NCBI RefSeq assembly: GCF_000150275.1
Contig: NW_002060947.1
Coordinates: 1,272,193-1,336,192 of the forward strand
DNA length: 64,000 bases
Reading direction: 5' to 3'
DNA from: Trichoplax adhaerens
Lineage: Eukaryota; Placozoa; Uniplacotomia; Trichoplacea; Trichoplacidae
Within the stretch, counting starts at the first letter, position 1. The number at the start of each line of letters is the position of its first letter. Shown piece by piece: positions 1-12,010 of the stretch. The notes under the pieces were generated by a model. It had not been told where the DNA came from. It saw only the letters and a list, made by a program, of their open reading frames with translations, and did no database searches. The position numbers and the translations under genes are program-made.

Positions 1-139
1 ATAAAAACAGGGCTATTTCAACTATAATAAAATTGACGTACACGGCCAATATCGATTTCCAAGTAGCGGTGTGACGGTAACTTAATTAAAAATGGAGCCT
101 AGCCCTGCTATAATACGCTATTTGTGCTATAAATTTCAG

Positions 140-2262
140 GCAATTCGCGCGTTAAACAATTTATCATCAATTTGTTCTGAGGCCCGCAAAGGACTTGATA
201 ATTCTATGCAAGAATTTTTGGAAGTGAGTGAATGATGATTATGGACATTAAATATCTTTAAAAGTATTTAGTATTCTAGTGTGATGATACGTTATCGAGA
301 ACATAATTCGTTATAGATCCGAGCTTATTCCTTTTAACTGTGATATCACCTGGCTTAATTTAAAAGTTTGATTTATAGTATCGCGATATCTATTCATATT
401 ATTAAAATTTAGTTTTCAGGATTCGAAAAACTTCAAAAATCCTAGAATAAAACGTGAAACAGCTAGATTAATTGTTACTATAGCGGAGACGGAACACATT
501 CTTAAATATGTAAGTTTAACCTCGCTATAATTCTTTAATTTGGTATTTATTCATTAAAAGTCCGTTTGCAACTTTTACCCTATAACCATTTCTATCTAAA
601 TCTAATCATATTAACCATAATAAAGAGTCCAATATACTATTACTGTATATTTCTATGTCAGTATTAAAGGTTTCTATTTGTATAGTCTATTGCTTAGTAA
701 ACATCTATTCGAAATATTAGATTACTGTTAAAACAGATATTATTCATATCAACTGTGTAAAATAACCTACTGTCAGCTATAATTCATTTTAACAATTAAT
801 ACCCTTGTACCAAATTAGCGTGATGGAAAATAGATGGATGTAGACGAAGGAAGTATTTTTGTACCTTATTATTCAATTAGGGCGATAGTATCATTAAAAT
901 AATATATAATCCCTGAATTAATCGCCTTACATTACAATTTGCAATCAAATTTTCTATTTACTGCTAAATATGAAATACTAGTAAAACAATTAATTCCAGT
1001 CTTGAACTTTTACCCTATATTTCGACGTAATCATAATCAAAAATCTACGTTATAATTTTATCCCCAGCCTGGTGCTGTATTGAGGACCATACGCAATTTA
1101 CTAGCAGCATCGGATAAAGAAACAAAAATAGATGCAATCCGTGCAATATCACTAATGATTCAAGGAAGCCATCAGCAGGCTGAACTTACTGTCGAAGTTA
1201 TTGCAGATTCCCCTCTCACCAATTTAATATGGTAAATTACATAACAAAATTCAAAGCTAGTACAGCTATTGCATTCCGTATTAATGTTTCTATGGTGTTT
1301 GCGAATTGCCCGAGTAAGGGTAAGGGAGAAGTATTCTCGCACCTGTTAGACTTATTTTGTTAAATTTCGGAGCAAAATGATGATACAAATCGGGTGAAAT
1401 ATCCCACTCGTATAATGTTAATAAATCTTCCAATAACAAACCTTAAATTAGAATTGAATTAATTAATAAAAATATATTTTATATACGAACGTGGGATATT
1501 CGAAACTATGGTAAATCTATTCGATACTATCGAAGATGACAAAAGAAACCGCTTCTGTTATATATTCTCCAATATAGCTGCTAGTACGAAGCATGAACAT
1601 GTCTGGGTAGTACTATAATAAAAGATCTATTGCATTTTCAGCAGAATAAATTTATGTCGTATACGAAATCGCAAATAATGTTTTCCCTCAACTAATTTAA
1701 TGGAAATTCATATGCATACGCTAAAGTTCCTTTAATTGAGCTATTTTGGTTAATAGGCTATAATAAATCCTAAAACTATGCAAAAATTGGTAAATTTGGC
1801 CAGAAATTGCAGCAAAGAAACTTAAGAAAGCATCCTTTTTGCGATTCAGAATATAACATCGGTAAAAGACGAATACTTCCCATTTGCAAGGTCAAAAAAT
1901 TAATTTACTGAATCTCTGACGCTATATAGCAGGATTGACGCGAAGTGAAACAACAGTCTCGAAAGTTAATTTTTAATGTAGCCAAAATTATGTGCTGACG
2001 GCACATATATGATGGATCAAGGCTTTATTCAATATTTATCAAATTCCTTAAAAGTCAATATCCACAACAAGAAATTTCTAACTCTGACTTTGCATGGAAT
2101 CCAAAATATTTTAATTTGTGGTAATAAAATTTGTCAGGAAGAACAAATCTCCAATCCGTTTATAAGTTTATTTGAACTAGCCGGAGGTACACTTCTTTCG
2201 TTACTTATAATATTTTACAGTACTTAGAGGCTTTAATAAGTTTATCATCAGATATTTGTTAG
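140..2262 (+). pseudogene. importin-alpha-like armadillo gene, 3' part, probably decaying
   Basis: Recognisable exons are 140-223, 420-509, 1068-1231, about 1480-1606, 1827-1861, 1982-2186 and 2228-2262 (stop TAG 2260-2262). In order they parallel armadillo repeats 3 to 10 of the importin-alpha-like gene at 5643-11299, and several splice phases agree: the 1068-1231 exon ends in phase 2 and 1982-2186 in phase 1, as in the paralogue. Helix-like cores are visible, such as AIRALNNLSS, KIDAIRAISLMIQG, RFCYIFSNIAAS and SILFAIQNITS. The ligand-binding tryptophans of canonical importin-alpha are replaced (W to R in the repeat 3, 4 and 5 positions). Signs of decay: repeat 6 would need an intron of about 29 bases after 1231 (otherwise TGG-TAA ends the frame at 1235), the repeat 7 segment has no usable acceptor AG, and TAA at 1823-1825 interrupts repeat 8 unless TTAAG there is an acceptor. 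The 5' part is outside the window. An alternative is a live, divergent gene with unusual splicing. Confidence 0.6.
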
Positions 2263-5200
2263 CGCATGGAACAGTATTTATTAAAACTAAAATAAATAAA
2301 GTGAAATCTAACTTGTACTTTGATGTAATGAATACTATTTTACATCAAGGAATAGTAAACCTGAATCATATTCGAGAGAATGAAGATATTCAAGAAAATG
2401 AAGATATGAAGATATTGTCGGTAGAGCTTTAACGATATGCGAGAGATATTTTTCATCAGATTTGAATGACAGTCGATATTAGTGCTTGATTTAAACAGAT
2501 TTTTTAATTTAATAAGCGATGAAAAACCATTGCACTGTCTTAGAGACTATCTAATGTACCTAAGGTGCTTATTAAATTCATATCGTCATACCTATAAAAG
2601 CAAAAGATGATACATAATTGTCATCTAGTTAATAAATTGCTCTAATTAGTTTCTGTAATCAATTTATTATTTTATTAGTTTTGACTACATATCAATCAGA
2701 TCTTAGATTTGATAAATGTTTTAATTTCATTTGTTCTTTCATTTTCAATGACAATTTAGTCTACCTAAATATTCTTCTAATCTATGAATACAGCTATATT
2801 ACAGATTAAGAGGACATGAAGTTTGAATAGTTTATTGTAAGTCACAATGAACATGTTGCTAGAGATACGTACGATAGGATAGTGTTTTGTTAACTTTAGT
2901 AAACAAAGTAAATTGTATCGGATTAAAGCGAGCAAGATCTTACAGGCCATGATCAATTCGTAAGAAAGAAGCAGCCTTGATTTATCTACCACCGTTAAAG
3001 CAAACTGCAGGTAGACTATTGACTGTGTATTCTGCTATAAGTGAAAAATTGATGGAAAGTTAACATTAGAGACCAAATCACCACATTCTGAAGTGATGAA
3101 ATACACTAAAGCTGATAAACAATAAAATATGTAATATAACCGCTAGTGTTATCACCGATATTAATATTTCCATTGCGACAATGATCATCAAATCTAAATA
3201 CTCGTAATTATGCAATTAGAAAAATATAGCTTCGGAGATACTAAAAATAAATTTTTTTCGACTTTGATTACTGTCATAATATTAAAATTTCTCTACTTTA
3301 AGATATTATTCATCACAGGCAAAAACTCATGCAATAAGTAGATCTTCTAGTAACTTAAGCACACTTATTAATTCTATGAGCTCATTAATATTCACAACGA
3401 AGTTCTGTAATCTGCACCATGCTAAAGCCCAACTTTAAGCAAGAAATTCAAAATTAACATAACGTACTTGCTAACTTTTTTTTACTCGTTCTATTGTAAT
3501 AGATAAAAATTTTTTGAAATGAAAACTATACTCGTATTATATCAAATTCTTACCTCGCTAGTAAATCATCTTTGAGTTTAAAGACGAAAATAAATAAATG
3601 AATGCAATAGCTGTGCTTTAAATTGATATTAAACTTCAATCCACTATGCTGGAGCAAGATTTCCAAAGAAATTAATTAAAACTACTGCAATTTTAAGATT
3701 AAAGTTTCTTTTTACTTCATTAGCTCGGTAAATATTTAATAATTCATTGCATCACCTAATTAAAATAAGGGAGCCAATCTGCAAGAAATTTATCAAGTTG
3801 TCATTATCGAAATTTTACAAAATCATTAAGCGATTTATTGCATGTATAATCAATCAAATCATAACATTTGATATTTTTCTACTAGACACAGGCTTCCTGC
3901 CAAGATTGTCTATATCTACTATGCACCATTTATAATATGCAGATTTATACTTTGAGCTCTTTTATTGAAGAGATGATTGACATGACCAACCGCAGCATTA
4001 TTTAAGCATCGTAAAAGAGCATTCCATTGGAGTCCTAGTAAATAGTTCACGCCTAGTTTGCAAATTAAGAAATTTTGGGCATGGCACGGAAAGCATATAT
4101 TAATAAATTATAATTATCTACCTTCATCGCTGAAATAGAATGGCCAGTTCTTAAGATTAATGGTGGCAGTATCTTAGAAAAATATTTCATGTTAGTTAGC
4201 GTGCCCAAGCATTTTGGCAAAAGTATTCTACGGTGGTTAGTCTGCTCAAGCATTTAGAATATATTGCCAGATTAGTTTCAGCTAGTAATTAATTCGTATT
4301 GCAATGCTAAATATCATTTAACTACAAGTTTGCAAAAGTGGTTTTTGGCAAAGTATTCCATATTTGTTACGTACCCAAACATTAAAAACATCGCTAGATC
4401 ATTTTCAGCTAGTAATCAGCTACTAAGCAAAGCTAAATATCGTTTCACCTTAATTATGTTCTGGTAATTTTTAAGCATTAACAATATCGATAGTTCTTAA
4501 CAAAATCTCTCCTTCTGGTTGGGTAGTCCATGCGGTTAGGTTGGAGACTGGGACAAAACTATTATCTTTGAATAGTGTATCATCACTACTGCAAATCTTT
4601 CCACAAATTCCTGCGATAAAGAAAGATTGAGGTTAGAAGTTGTACTTGTTAGATCATAGCAAGCAAGTAAGAAAATTTTAACTAATGTTTCGGCTGGAAT
4701 TATTTAAATATATAACGCAAATTTAAATGGAAATATTTCTTGCATCTTTAAATCCGACTTTACCCCTGACTGCTAGAAGACTAATGAAGCAGGTTCTGCG
4801 GAATAAGATTAATATACGATACAAGCAAGTTATGATTTATCTAGAAAGAGCAATGGAAACAAGGCAGAATAAAAACAACAATTTATAATTGATCAATGAT
4901 AAATATAACTAATCAACAAATTCAACTAAGTGCTACAAACATGTATTCGGGTCCTGCACTTGTCCATAAATATAGCTAATTATGCATTACAGTAACTTAA
5001 TCATTGAATCCGTTATAAATTAGGCTTGGTTTTCAATATTTTTGTATCGGAAATAGTTGAATCATACTAAAGTTAATTCGGTGCTTATAAAAATCAATCA
5101 CTTTGAAAAGAAGCAAATCGCAATATCTTAATCTAACTATATTTAATGAGCTAAAATCTGATTTAGAAAAGCAACTTAAAGCACACTGTCAGATTCATCT

Positions 5201-5642
5201 TCCACAGTATTTTGCCTAAATTACGATTGAAAACAGCATACTTTATAATCTATCGTCAACAGGCCACAGTAATTTAGAGCTACAAGTCTCCTAAGTTTAA
5301 AGCATGACAGCCTAGGTCTAATAAAAATCTACCAGTTAATTTTACAGTTTAGCAAAGTAAATAGCAATTAGAACGATTTAAATGGCATAAAACAATCTAA
5401 TATCTATGCAACTTTGATTAAAGATCTTTTAAAAATTCCATCAGTAAATATAAAGCTGCTATTTCGAATGAGAACTATAACCACAGGTAACCCTTTAAAA
5501 TCCTTGAATAACACTTGATAATTGTTTTTTTAGGGCCAATTTGGTTTCTTATATTTATTTTAAGGTGATTTTACATTCGGGATTTAATCAAAATTACCTA
5601 CGAGTTAGTAGCTACAAGATAATTGCGGACAATAAAGAAAAT
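2263..5642. other. AT-rich intergenic stretch between the two importin-like genes
   Basis: I see no convincing exon in these 3.4 kb. Open frames are short, lack codon character and have no paired splice sites. The only structure noted is the diverged duplication near 4.2-4.5 kb, listed separately. The promoter of the downstream gene should lie in its right-hand end. Confidence 0.5.
4212..4455. repeat. diverged two-unit tandem repeat, period about 131
   Basis: TTTTGGCAAA(A)GTATTC recurs at 4212 and 4343, and TTTCAGCTAGTAAT and GCTAAATATC recur at matching offsets. The units differ by many substitutions and small indels, so the duplication is old. Confidence 0.6.
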
Positions 5643-8600
5643 ATGAATGAAGGAACAGAATATAATCCGACTGAAGAAGAATACGATCGTAATGGTAAGA
5701 ATTAGACTTCAAGTTTTAAAAAACACGTTCATAATCAACTGATATTTACAATAATGTCATGACTTAAGAAATACTAGATGAAAAATATAATGCCTTAAAT
5801 ATGATAAAAGAAAGTACAGCTGGTAAGTAGATAAGTTATACTGATGGAAAGTTAAGTTTATTTTTTCATACGAACATATTCATAATCATACTACTAATAA
5901 AGAGACTAGGAATGAAGAAAAGATTTATGAGGCCAGTGATATTGGATACGGTCCAGAAGGTAAGAAAATTTAAAGCAGGGTCTTGAAAATTTTAGTTTAA
6001 CTTTGATATGATCAGAATCTTTCAATAACGACAATTTACAATACTTTTGTTTAAAGTATCCAATCCACACTTAATAAGACCTACCTACTATTAGCATCAA
6101 TCGTTATCACAACAACAGAAAAGATTTCAAAATTATAGCGACATTGAATAATTCCACAATAAAACACGGAGTGACCACATTATAATTCTATTTATCAGCG
6201 AAATCGCCGACCTAATCTCACTAACCACAACTAAATAATGTTCTAAATATGGGGTCTTATTTTTGGCTCTAAATAACTTAGGGCCACTATTGCAGGAGCA
6301 TAACACTAGTAGGCAGGATTCTGTAATTTATGAACTTTAGTTGCTATCACTATTTGCTTTAGATTTTATTTGTGAAGTAATAAAGATTTACAGAATAATT
6401 TAAATATCAGCCACATCGCGGTGAATAAACATGTATTTACAGCTTATCATCATGCTTTAAACTTATAATTTATTAATACAATCAGCAAAAGTTATGCGAG
6501 ATCGATTTATTACATTCGAATAATTGGATTGTAGATCCTCGAAGCTACTTTGTAGATATTTGCAATCAGCTTGGCTCATTTTGGCAAGATATTGCTGCAG
6601 AGTTAGATAATACTATCAATATCAATGAAATTTACGAAAGCTACGATCAGAATTATCAAAGAGCGAGGGCAGTTTTGAAGCGTTGGTATCAAAATAATTC
6701 AGAAAATGCAACATTTGATCGACTTATCGAAGCACTGATCAACATTGATCGAGGAGATATGTCAGACCATTTAGGTAAAACAATAATCATGATAATAATC
6801 ATATGCCAAGGCTTAGTATTTTCCTGTTTTCTTAATTAATCACACTAACTATTATACTAAAGTACATAAACAACAGAGCTTGATATTTGTTTTATATCCG
6901 GAAGAACAAGATTTGCCATGTATTAAATAAACATCATCGTGTAATAGCAGATCGCAATTAAATTGATTTTAAGCAATATGGATCGCATTTTAGTAATAAG
7001 ATGAAATATCCATCTTGCAATACTAAGTATAAGATAAATTAAATTACAGAAATTGCAATACAAGTTACCTGCTATTTCTTACTACTTTACCAAATCTACT
7101 TTAATGCCTATCCTATATCTGCAAATGCAGATCAAGCTTAAATGCTATATTTATTTATTTATATATATTTATATGTTATACGTATAACACCTACAATATG
7201 CTCTGTAAACCTTATACGCGTGCATTCAAACCTCAAAGATGGAATTTTATTTCAGCTTGTTAAATTCGTAATTAGTGCTTCTAAATAATATTATCTTGTA
7301 CTTATAAACTATAAATAGATTTCGATCGGCAGATAATGAGATCAATACAAGGAAAAGGATTAGAAATAAGAACACGGAAACGAAATAAGCTAGTAAGCTG
7401 TTGAAACAGAATTCAGGCCTATCTGCAAATTAAATTTATGGTTTAGCACCGACACATGCATTGTATCAAATAACTTCAATAGTGTAGTCTTTACAAGGAT
7501 AACGTTATCTATAAAACATTAATCTAAGCCAATATTATAAAACAGCTTCGGAAATCATTAGATCAATAAGCAATGTAATAGTATTCTGATATTATAATTT
7601 ATAAATGCCGTAGCTAAATAGACTGCAAGATGAAACATTTTCAGTAGTTGACGGCGTGGGATTTATATCCGAGAGGCCATCAAGAATTTCTACTCAGGTA
7701 AATACACAAGATTCTTCTCCGTTACTTTAAACTTTTCCTACGGTACTCAGTGCTTACAAAATATCTCAATATTAATATACCTTTATTAAAAATTAAATTA
7801 TACGTAACTCTAGAGCGAAAAGGAGCTGAAATCTATCATGAATAGTATTCAAAAAAATGATTCAGATACTGTTCTAGATGCTACTCGACGTTTACGAAAA
7901 CTACTATACGCAGGTATACAAGATATAGCATTTACCTAAGTACGTCAAACAGCAAATTAGTATTTTCGCGCTGATTTACAAAACCTGACGAACTATTATT
8001 GCAATCCCTAATCACCGCGTATACAACCTTACTTCAAGAATGCGACAAATATATTATAAAGTTCATATTTCGTGCATTTACTACGTCTACTATTTGTAAT
8101 TCTTCAATCCTGGCAGCGAAACAGTACTTATACACATTTCTATAAATATCATAAAACATAAAATCAGAGTGAATTTTTGTAAATTTATAAAATTTGTGAA
8201 TGGTTAGTAATCAATTTACTTCCCAATCAATATTGTTAAAGTCAACTCCTTAAAGTCGCCAATAATTCTTACGGCTAATCATCACCAGTTATGAGCTAGG
8301 AATAGCCCTAACTTGCAACAAGGGTCGAGAGAGTATTTTCTATTCTACCCTACTGTTCTTTGGATTACCAGTCAGTTAGTATTCCCAGACAGATAATGTT
8401 TAGCACCGTGAGACCTTCAAACTATCTAGAAAATCACAATCTAATTTATTATGGGCGAAGCCTCTGTTTACGTAGGTTTCGGTACCTAAAGCCAGATTAA
8501 CTACACAAGTCACCTCGTCTATTAGAAATTAACCAAATTAATACTCTAAAGAGCCTGTATCTATACAGATTAAACACAGTCTTTTTTTGTCAAATTTACT

Positions 8601-11299
8601 GTATCAGTATTAAATTAATCAATTCTTAATAATAGTTTAATAAACACATATTAGGCTATTCTCCTATGATATTTTCTCTAAACTTAGAAATTATACTTTC
8701 AACTTTAAGATCCTTGGAGGTGATAGATATAATGCAGTTAAGCTAGTTGGCAATTACTATCTTAGCCTATCTAATCCTAAATTAAGAATTATTTAATAAG
8801 ACATCAACTGTTATCCATTAAAGTTACAATTAAGGAGACCATAAGCATTTCCCAGATATAAACAAATATAGAACGTAACATAGAAATAAAGTACATATCA
8901 CGAAGATTACTTTTGTGACATTACCATATCATTGAAGTGGTAAAGAAAGTATATAAGATCCGACATTAAATAGTATACTGATATTAAATTCATTTGCAGA
9001 TCCATATGTTCAAGATATCCTGGATTTAGACATCATAGAAAGACTTATCGATCTATTGAACGATGATGGCCAACAAGCTCAGCTGGAAGCCACGTCAATT
9101 ATCGCAATTATTTCCTCTGGGTCATCTATCCAAACTGCTACTGTTTTGCAAGCTGGTTCTGCACCTTTTTTAATCGAATTGCTTTCTAGCAGCAATACTG
9201 ATATTCAAGAGCAGGTATTTTGATAGTATTCCAATCAGAATAATTGTCGCTATGATAGATAAATATCACGGCATTTTGTCATCTGTACCTCTATGCATCG
9301 TAGTCAGTTTGGGCTTTAGGAAATATGGCTAGTGAAAGTACCCAATGTCGTGATTACCTAATAGAGCTCGAGATTATGGAACCTTTGCTAAAGTAAATTT
9401 TATACCGAGATAGAGTGATCGTTTTCGGCATAAACCTTTCGATAGCACTTACAGAAGTAGAAATAAAGAATTTTAGCTTAATTCTTCATCGTACTCTAAA
9501 AGATAGTTTACAAACATTTAGATTAATTAAAAACAATCCAAGTTTACCCTTATTACGTAATGCAATATGGGCGCTTTCAAATCTTTGCCTAAGCTTTCAT
9601 CGTATGCCGGACATGGATGAGGTAGGTGATTACGATGAATATAGAAAGCATCAGATTGGCACTAAAATATGTAATTATAACGTCTCACCAGTTGCTGCAT
9701 ATTGGATAAATTAAATGAATACAATATGCTTTATTTCATACGTAGGCTTTTACTTCACTGCCAATCCTAGTGAAACTGTTGTCTCATGAAGATAATGAAG
9801 TTTTAATTGACACTTGCACGGCTTTATCCAATCTAGCAGATGGTATCGAGATTTATATGCCTGTCCATTATCAAATAGGAGCTGTTGTTAACGCTGGAGC
9901 ATGCGAACCTTTAATAAAATTATTGCGGTAAGAGTAGCAAAACAGTTCACACAGGTCAGAGAGAATTTTTAGCAGACATCAGTAATTCTAAAAGCTTGAT
10001 CTATCCTGAAAATATAGACATGAAGATGAAATAGTTCAATCTACTTCCTTGAAGGTAGTGAACAATATATCTATTGGCACTGAATCGCAGATCCAGGTAA
10101 AGCATTTTAAAATCCTATCCCTGCTATCAACATAATAAGTTAGATGGTATTCCATCACAAGTTATAAATTATAGTTTTGTGTCTTTATAGACACTGATTG
10201 ATGCCCAGGTCTTGCCAAGCCTTTTACATCTACTGGATTCATCAGATGACGTTATTAAAATGCAAACATGTCGAATATTATCGAATTTTGCAGCTGGCAA
10301 TAACAGCCAAGCTCAGGTAATTGGATAGGCTGAGATTGAAGCTCAAACAGAGTATTTTCAGTAATATAATTTAAATTAAATATTTTATCTTCTTAATATT
10401 TTAAAATAAACCATTATCAATAAATTAAGTACTGTGTCTAATTCAACTCATTCTATCATTCTTATAATGTGTCAGTCTATAACATAATCAATATTTGCCT
10501 ACGATATTTCCATCAATTATTATATTCTACTGCGGTATAAGTCAAAAATAAACTTAAAAATATGTTGCATCGGAACAACTATCGGACTGTTAATTACTTT
10601 ACATAAGATGATTGAAATTTAAAATTATTGCTACTTTTATCAAACTAGGCAGTACTTGATGCTAATATTTCTCCTAAACTTCTCATGATACGGGATACGG
10701 TCGATGCTAAAACCCAAAATGAAATCGTATTGGTTTATGCTAATTTAATCGAAGCAAGCACTAAACAAATTAAGTAAGAACATCGACAGATTAAGATTTT
10801 GTGTGCGTTTATTGGGAGAGCTAAATTAATAAGACTTGATACGCGGTTAATTCGTTGATTTCCCTTTGTTATATTAGAAATTTCGTCGATCATAAAGTCC
10901 TTAAACTTCTATGTGATGTACTTACCATATCAAATACTGAAGTTGTACGAGCCTCGGTGCAAGCCTTAAGTAAAATGGTTACCACTGGTAGCAAATCGGT
11001 AGAAATTGATAAGATATCTGATGAATTTCTAAGCTATCTTGAAGAAATAGGAGGTATCTTATTATGTAGACTTAAACGCAGCGTTAATAATTTAGCTTAC
11101 AGTTGAAGCATTTAATATCCCATAGTCTGTCGACAGTTATGATAATCAAATAAATTGGAATGACTATACCTCTACTGATTTATATCGCTTAGGAATTACC
11201 AAAATAAAGGCTCTAATCAATCATAAGGACGAAAAAATTTGTGCAGCATCACAGAATATTCTCGATATCCAGTTTGCATCCAGTAAAGATAATAAGTAA
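5643..11299 (+). CDS. death-domain protein fused to importin-alpha-like ARM repeats
   Basis: Proposed exons: 5643-5694, 5769-5822, 5903-5959, 6486-6774, 7630-7697, 7814-7913, 9000-9214, 9304-9392, 9522-9621, 9746-9927, 10018-10096, 10191-10316, 10649-10773, 10878-11053, 11193-11299 (stop TAA 11297). From 6486 onward every junction keeps frame with GT-AG introns. The 5959 donor (phase 1) does not fit the 6486 acceptor (phase 0), so a small exon is missing. A 14-base candidate after CTTTAG near 6.37 kb would fix it, giving about 610 residues. The three leader exons are acidic. Exon 6486-6774 encodes a death domain (LGSFWQDIAAEL, ARAVLKRWYQNN, ATFDRLIEALINIDRGDM). Exons from 7814 align to importin-alpha from the linker helix (DATRRLRKLLYAD) through repeat 10 (GITKIKALINHKDEKIC). 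No basic IBB stretch is present. The W..N cargo pairs survive in repeats 3 (VWALGN) and 4 (IWALSN); tryptophan is lost in 2, 5, 7 and 8. Family knowledge: importin-alpha binds nuclear localisation signals, and death domains bind each other. The fused function is unknown. Confidence 0.8.
6486..6774 (+). CDS. death-domain exon of the fusion gene
   Basis: The exon is bounded by CAG before 6486 and G|GTAAAA after 6774, and encodes 96 residues. From about residue 20 the pattern follows the six-helix death domain: FVDICNQLGSFWQDIAAEL (helices 1-2), NINEIYESYDQN (helix 3), YQRARAVLKRWYQNN (helix 4), ATFDRLIEALINI (helix 5) and DRGDMSDHL (helix 6). The two tryptophans and the AT..RLI..L core are hallmarks of the family. 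This domain normally forms homotypic assemblies in apoptosis and innate signalling. The exon's phase-1 donor fits the phase-1 acceptor at 7630, so it joins the armadillo part without a frame change. Confidence 0.85.
8285..8945 (+). repeat. structured dispersed element, copy 1 (inside an intron)
   Basis: About 650 bases align end to end with 24962-25612 in the same orientation. Both begin GCTAGGAATAGCCCTAACTTGCAAC and share blocks such as GGTACCTAAA, ACTCTAAAGAGCCT and TTACTGTATCAGTATTAAA. This copy lies in the intron between exons 7814-7913 and 9000-9214 of the fusion gene. Hairpins: CGAAGCC 8456-8462 with GGTTTCG 8475-8481; TCACGAA 8898-8904 with TTTGTGA 8912-8918; TTACCA 8921-8926 with TGGTAA 8938-8943. 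I see no open frame, no terminal inverted repeats and no clear target duplication. It could be a non-autonomous mobile element or a structured RNA gene. Confidence 0.75.
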
Positions 11300-11457
11300 A
11301 TCGAAACTAAATTTCATGATAAGTCTTGAACAGTTTACTGACTTTCTTCGATGTTTTCATCTTACCTAGTTTTTAGTAGTTAATATAACGATATTCCATA
11401 TACTGATGGCATATTATTAGTCCCAATAACATAAGCTAGTAGTTACTATTAAGAAAA
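11300..11457. other. 3' flank of the fusion gene
   Basis: This is the short stretch between the stop codon of the armadillo fusion and the integrase relic. No canonical AATAAA directly after the stop was noted. It should hold the end of the transcript. Confidence 0.4.
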
Positions 11458-12010
11458 TTATAATGGTGGCGACAGAGTCATTAAGCTTTCGGGTTCTGAA
11501 TGAAGTGTTGCATTCTCAGCTGAAGTTTCAGTATCATTTTTGATGATACATGGATAATGAATTAATAAGATGTGAGCTGGTCTCTAGCTATTAGATTATC
11601 ATATCAATCTCACATAAAAGAATTCATGGAGATATTGGTTACTATCTGATTACCGAAAGTTCTGCTCGAACTTTATAAGATGATTCTAACATGAAATAAA
11701 CCACACTTACTAATCTGGACAAAATCTTATTATCCATTATCGAATATCGACCTTATGAAGAAAAGATAGATTGCTTTACTTAAAACAGTCTTTCTTACAA
11801 TCGAAAAGAGTAACAGCTCCATAGTTCGTCTAGCAAAGTAATCTACTACCGCTATTAATGTGTGTATACTTTTTGTATCGAAGATAAAAATTGCAATAAA
11901 ATCGGAAAATTTCCGCATAAAATATGGTAAGGTATAGTTGCATTTGGCAATAGGTAAGCAGTAGCTTATGAATATATGATTGCTCAAAATACGAATTATA
12001 CCCATTTTTA
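11458..12010 (-). mobile_element. decayed Ty3/gypsy-type retrotransposon integrase fragment
   Basis: On the minus strand an open frame from 12005 to 11730 resembles the integrase region of Ty3/gypsy elements. It has a remnant of the zinc-finger end (YCLPIAKCNYTLP), then IAIFIFDTKS at the place of the first catalytic aspartate, the characteristic LIAVVDYFARR segment and SIFDNG near the second aspartate. Further 3', around 11458-11600 and after several stops, a piece reading AENATLHSEPESL recalls the AYN..H..TG.SP block. Frames are broken and no long terminal repeats or reverse transcriptase were recognised, so only a fossil remains. Confidence 0.6.

Noticed and set aside
9415-9714. 99-codon plus-strand open frame taken as a separate gene
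   Set aside because: Only 9522-9621 is coding, as an armadillo exon of the fusion gene. The rest is intron read through.
10855-11106. 83-codon frame as an independent ORF
   Set aside because: It contains the penultimate exon 10878-11053 of the fusion gene. The flanks are intron.
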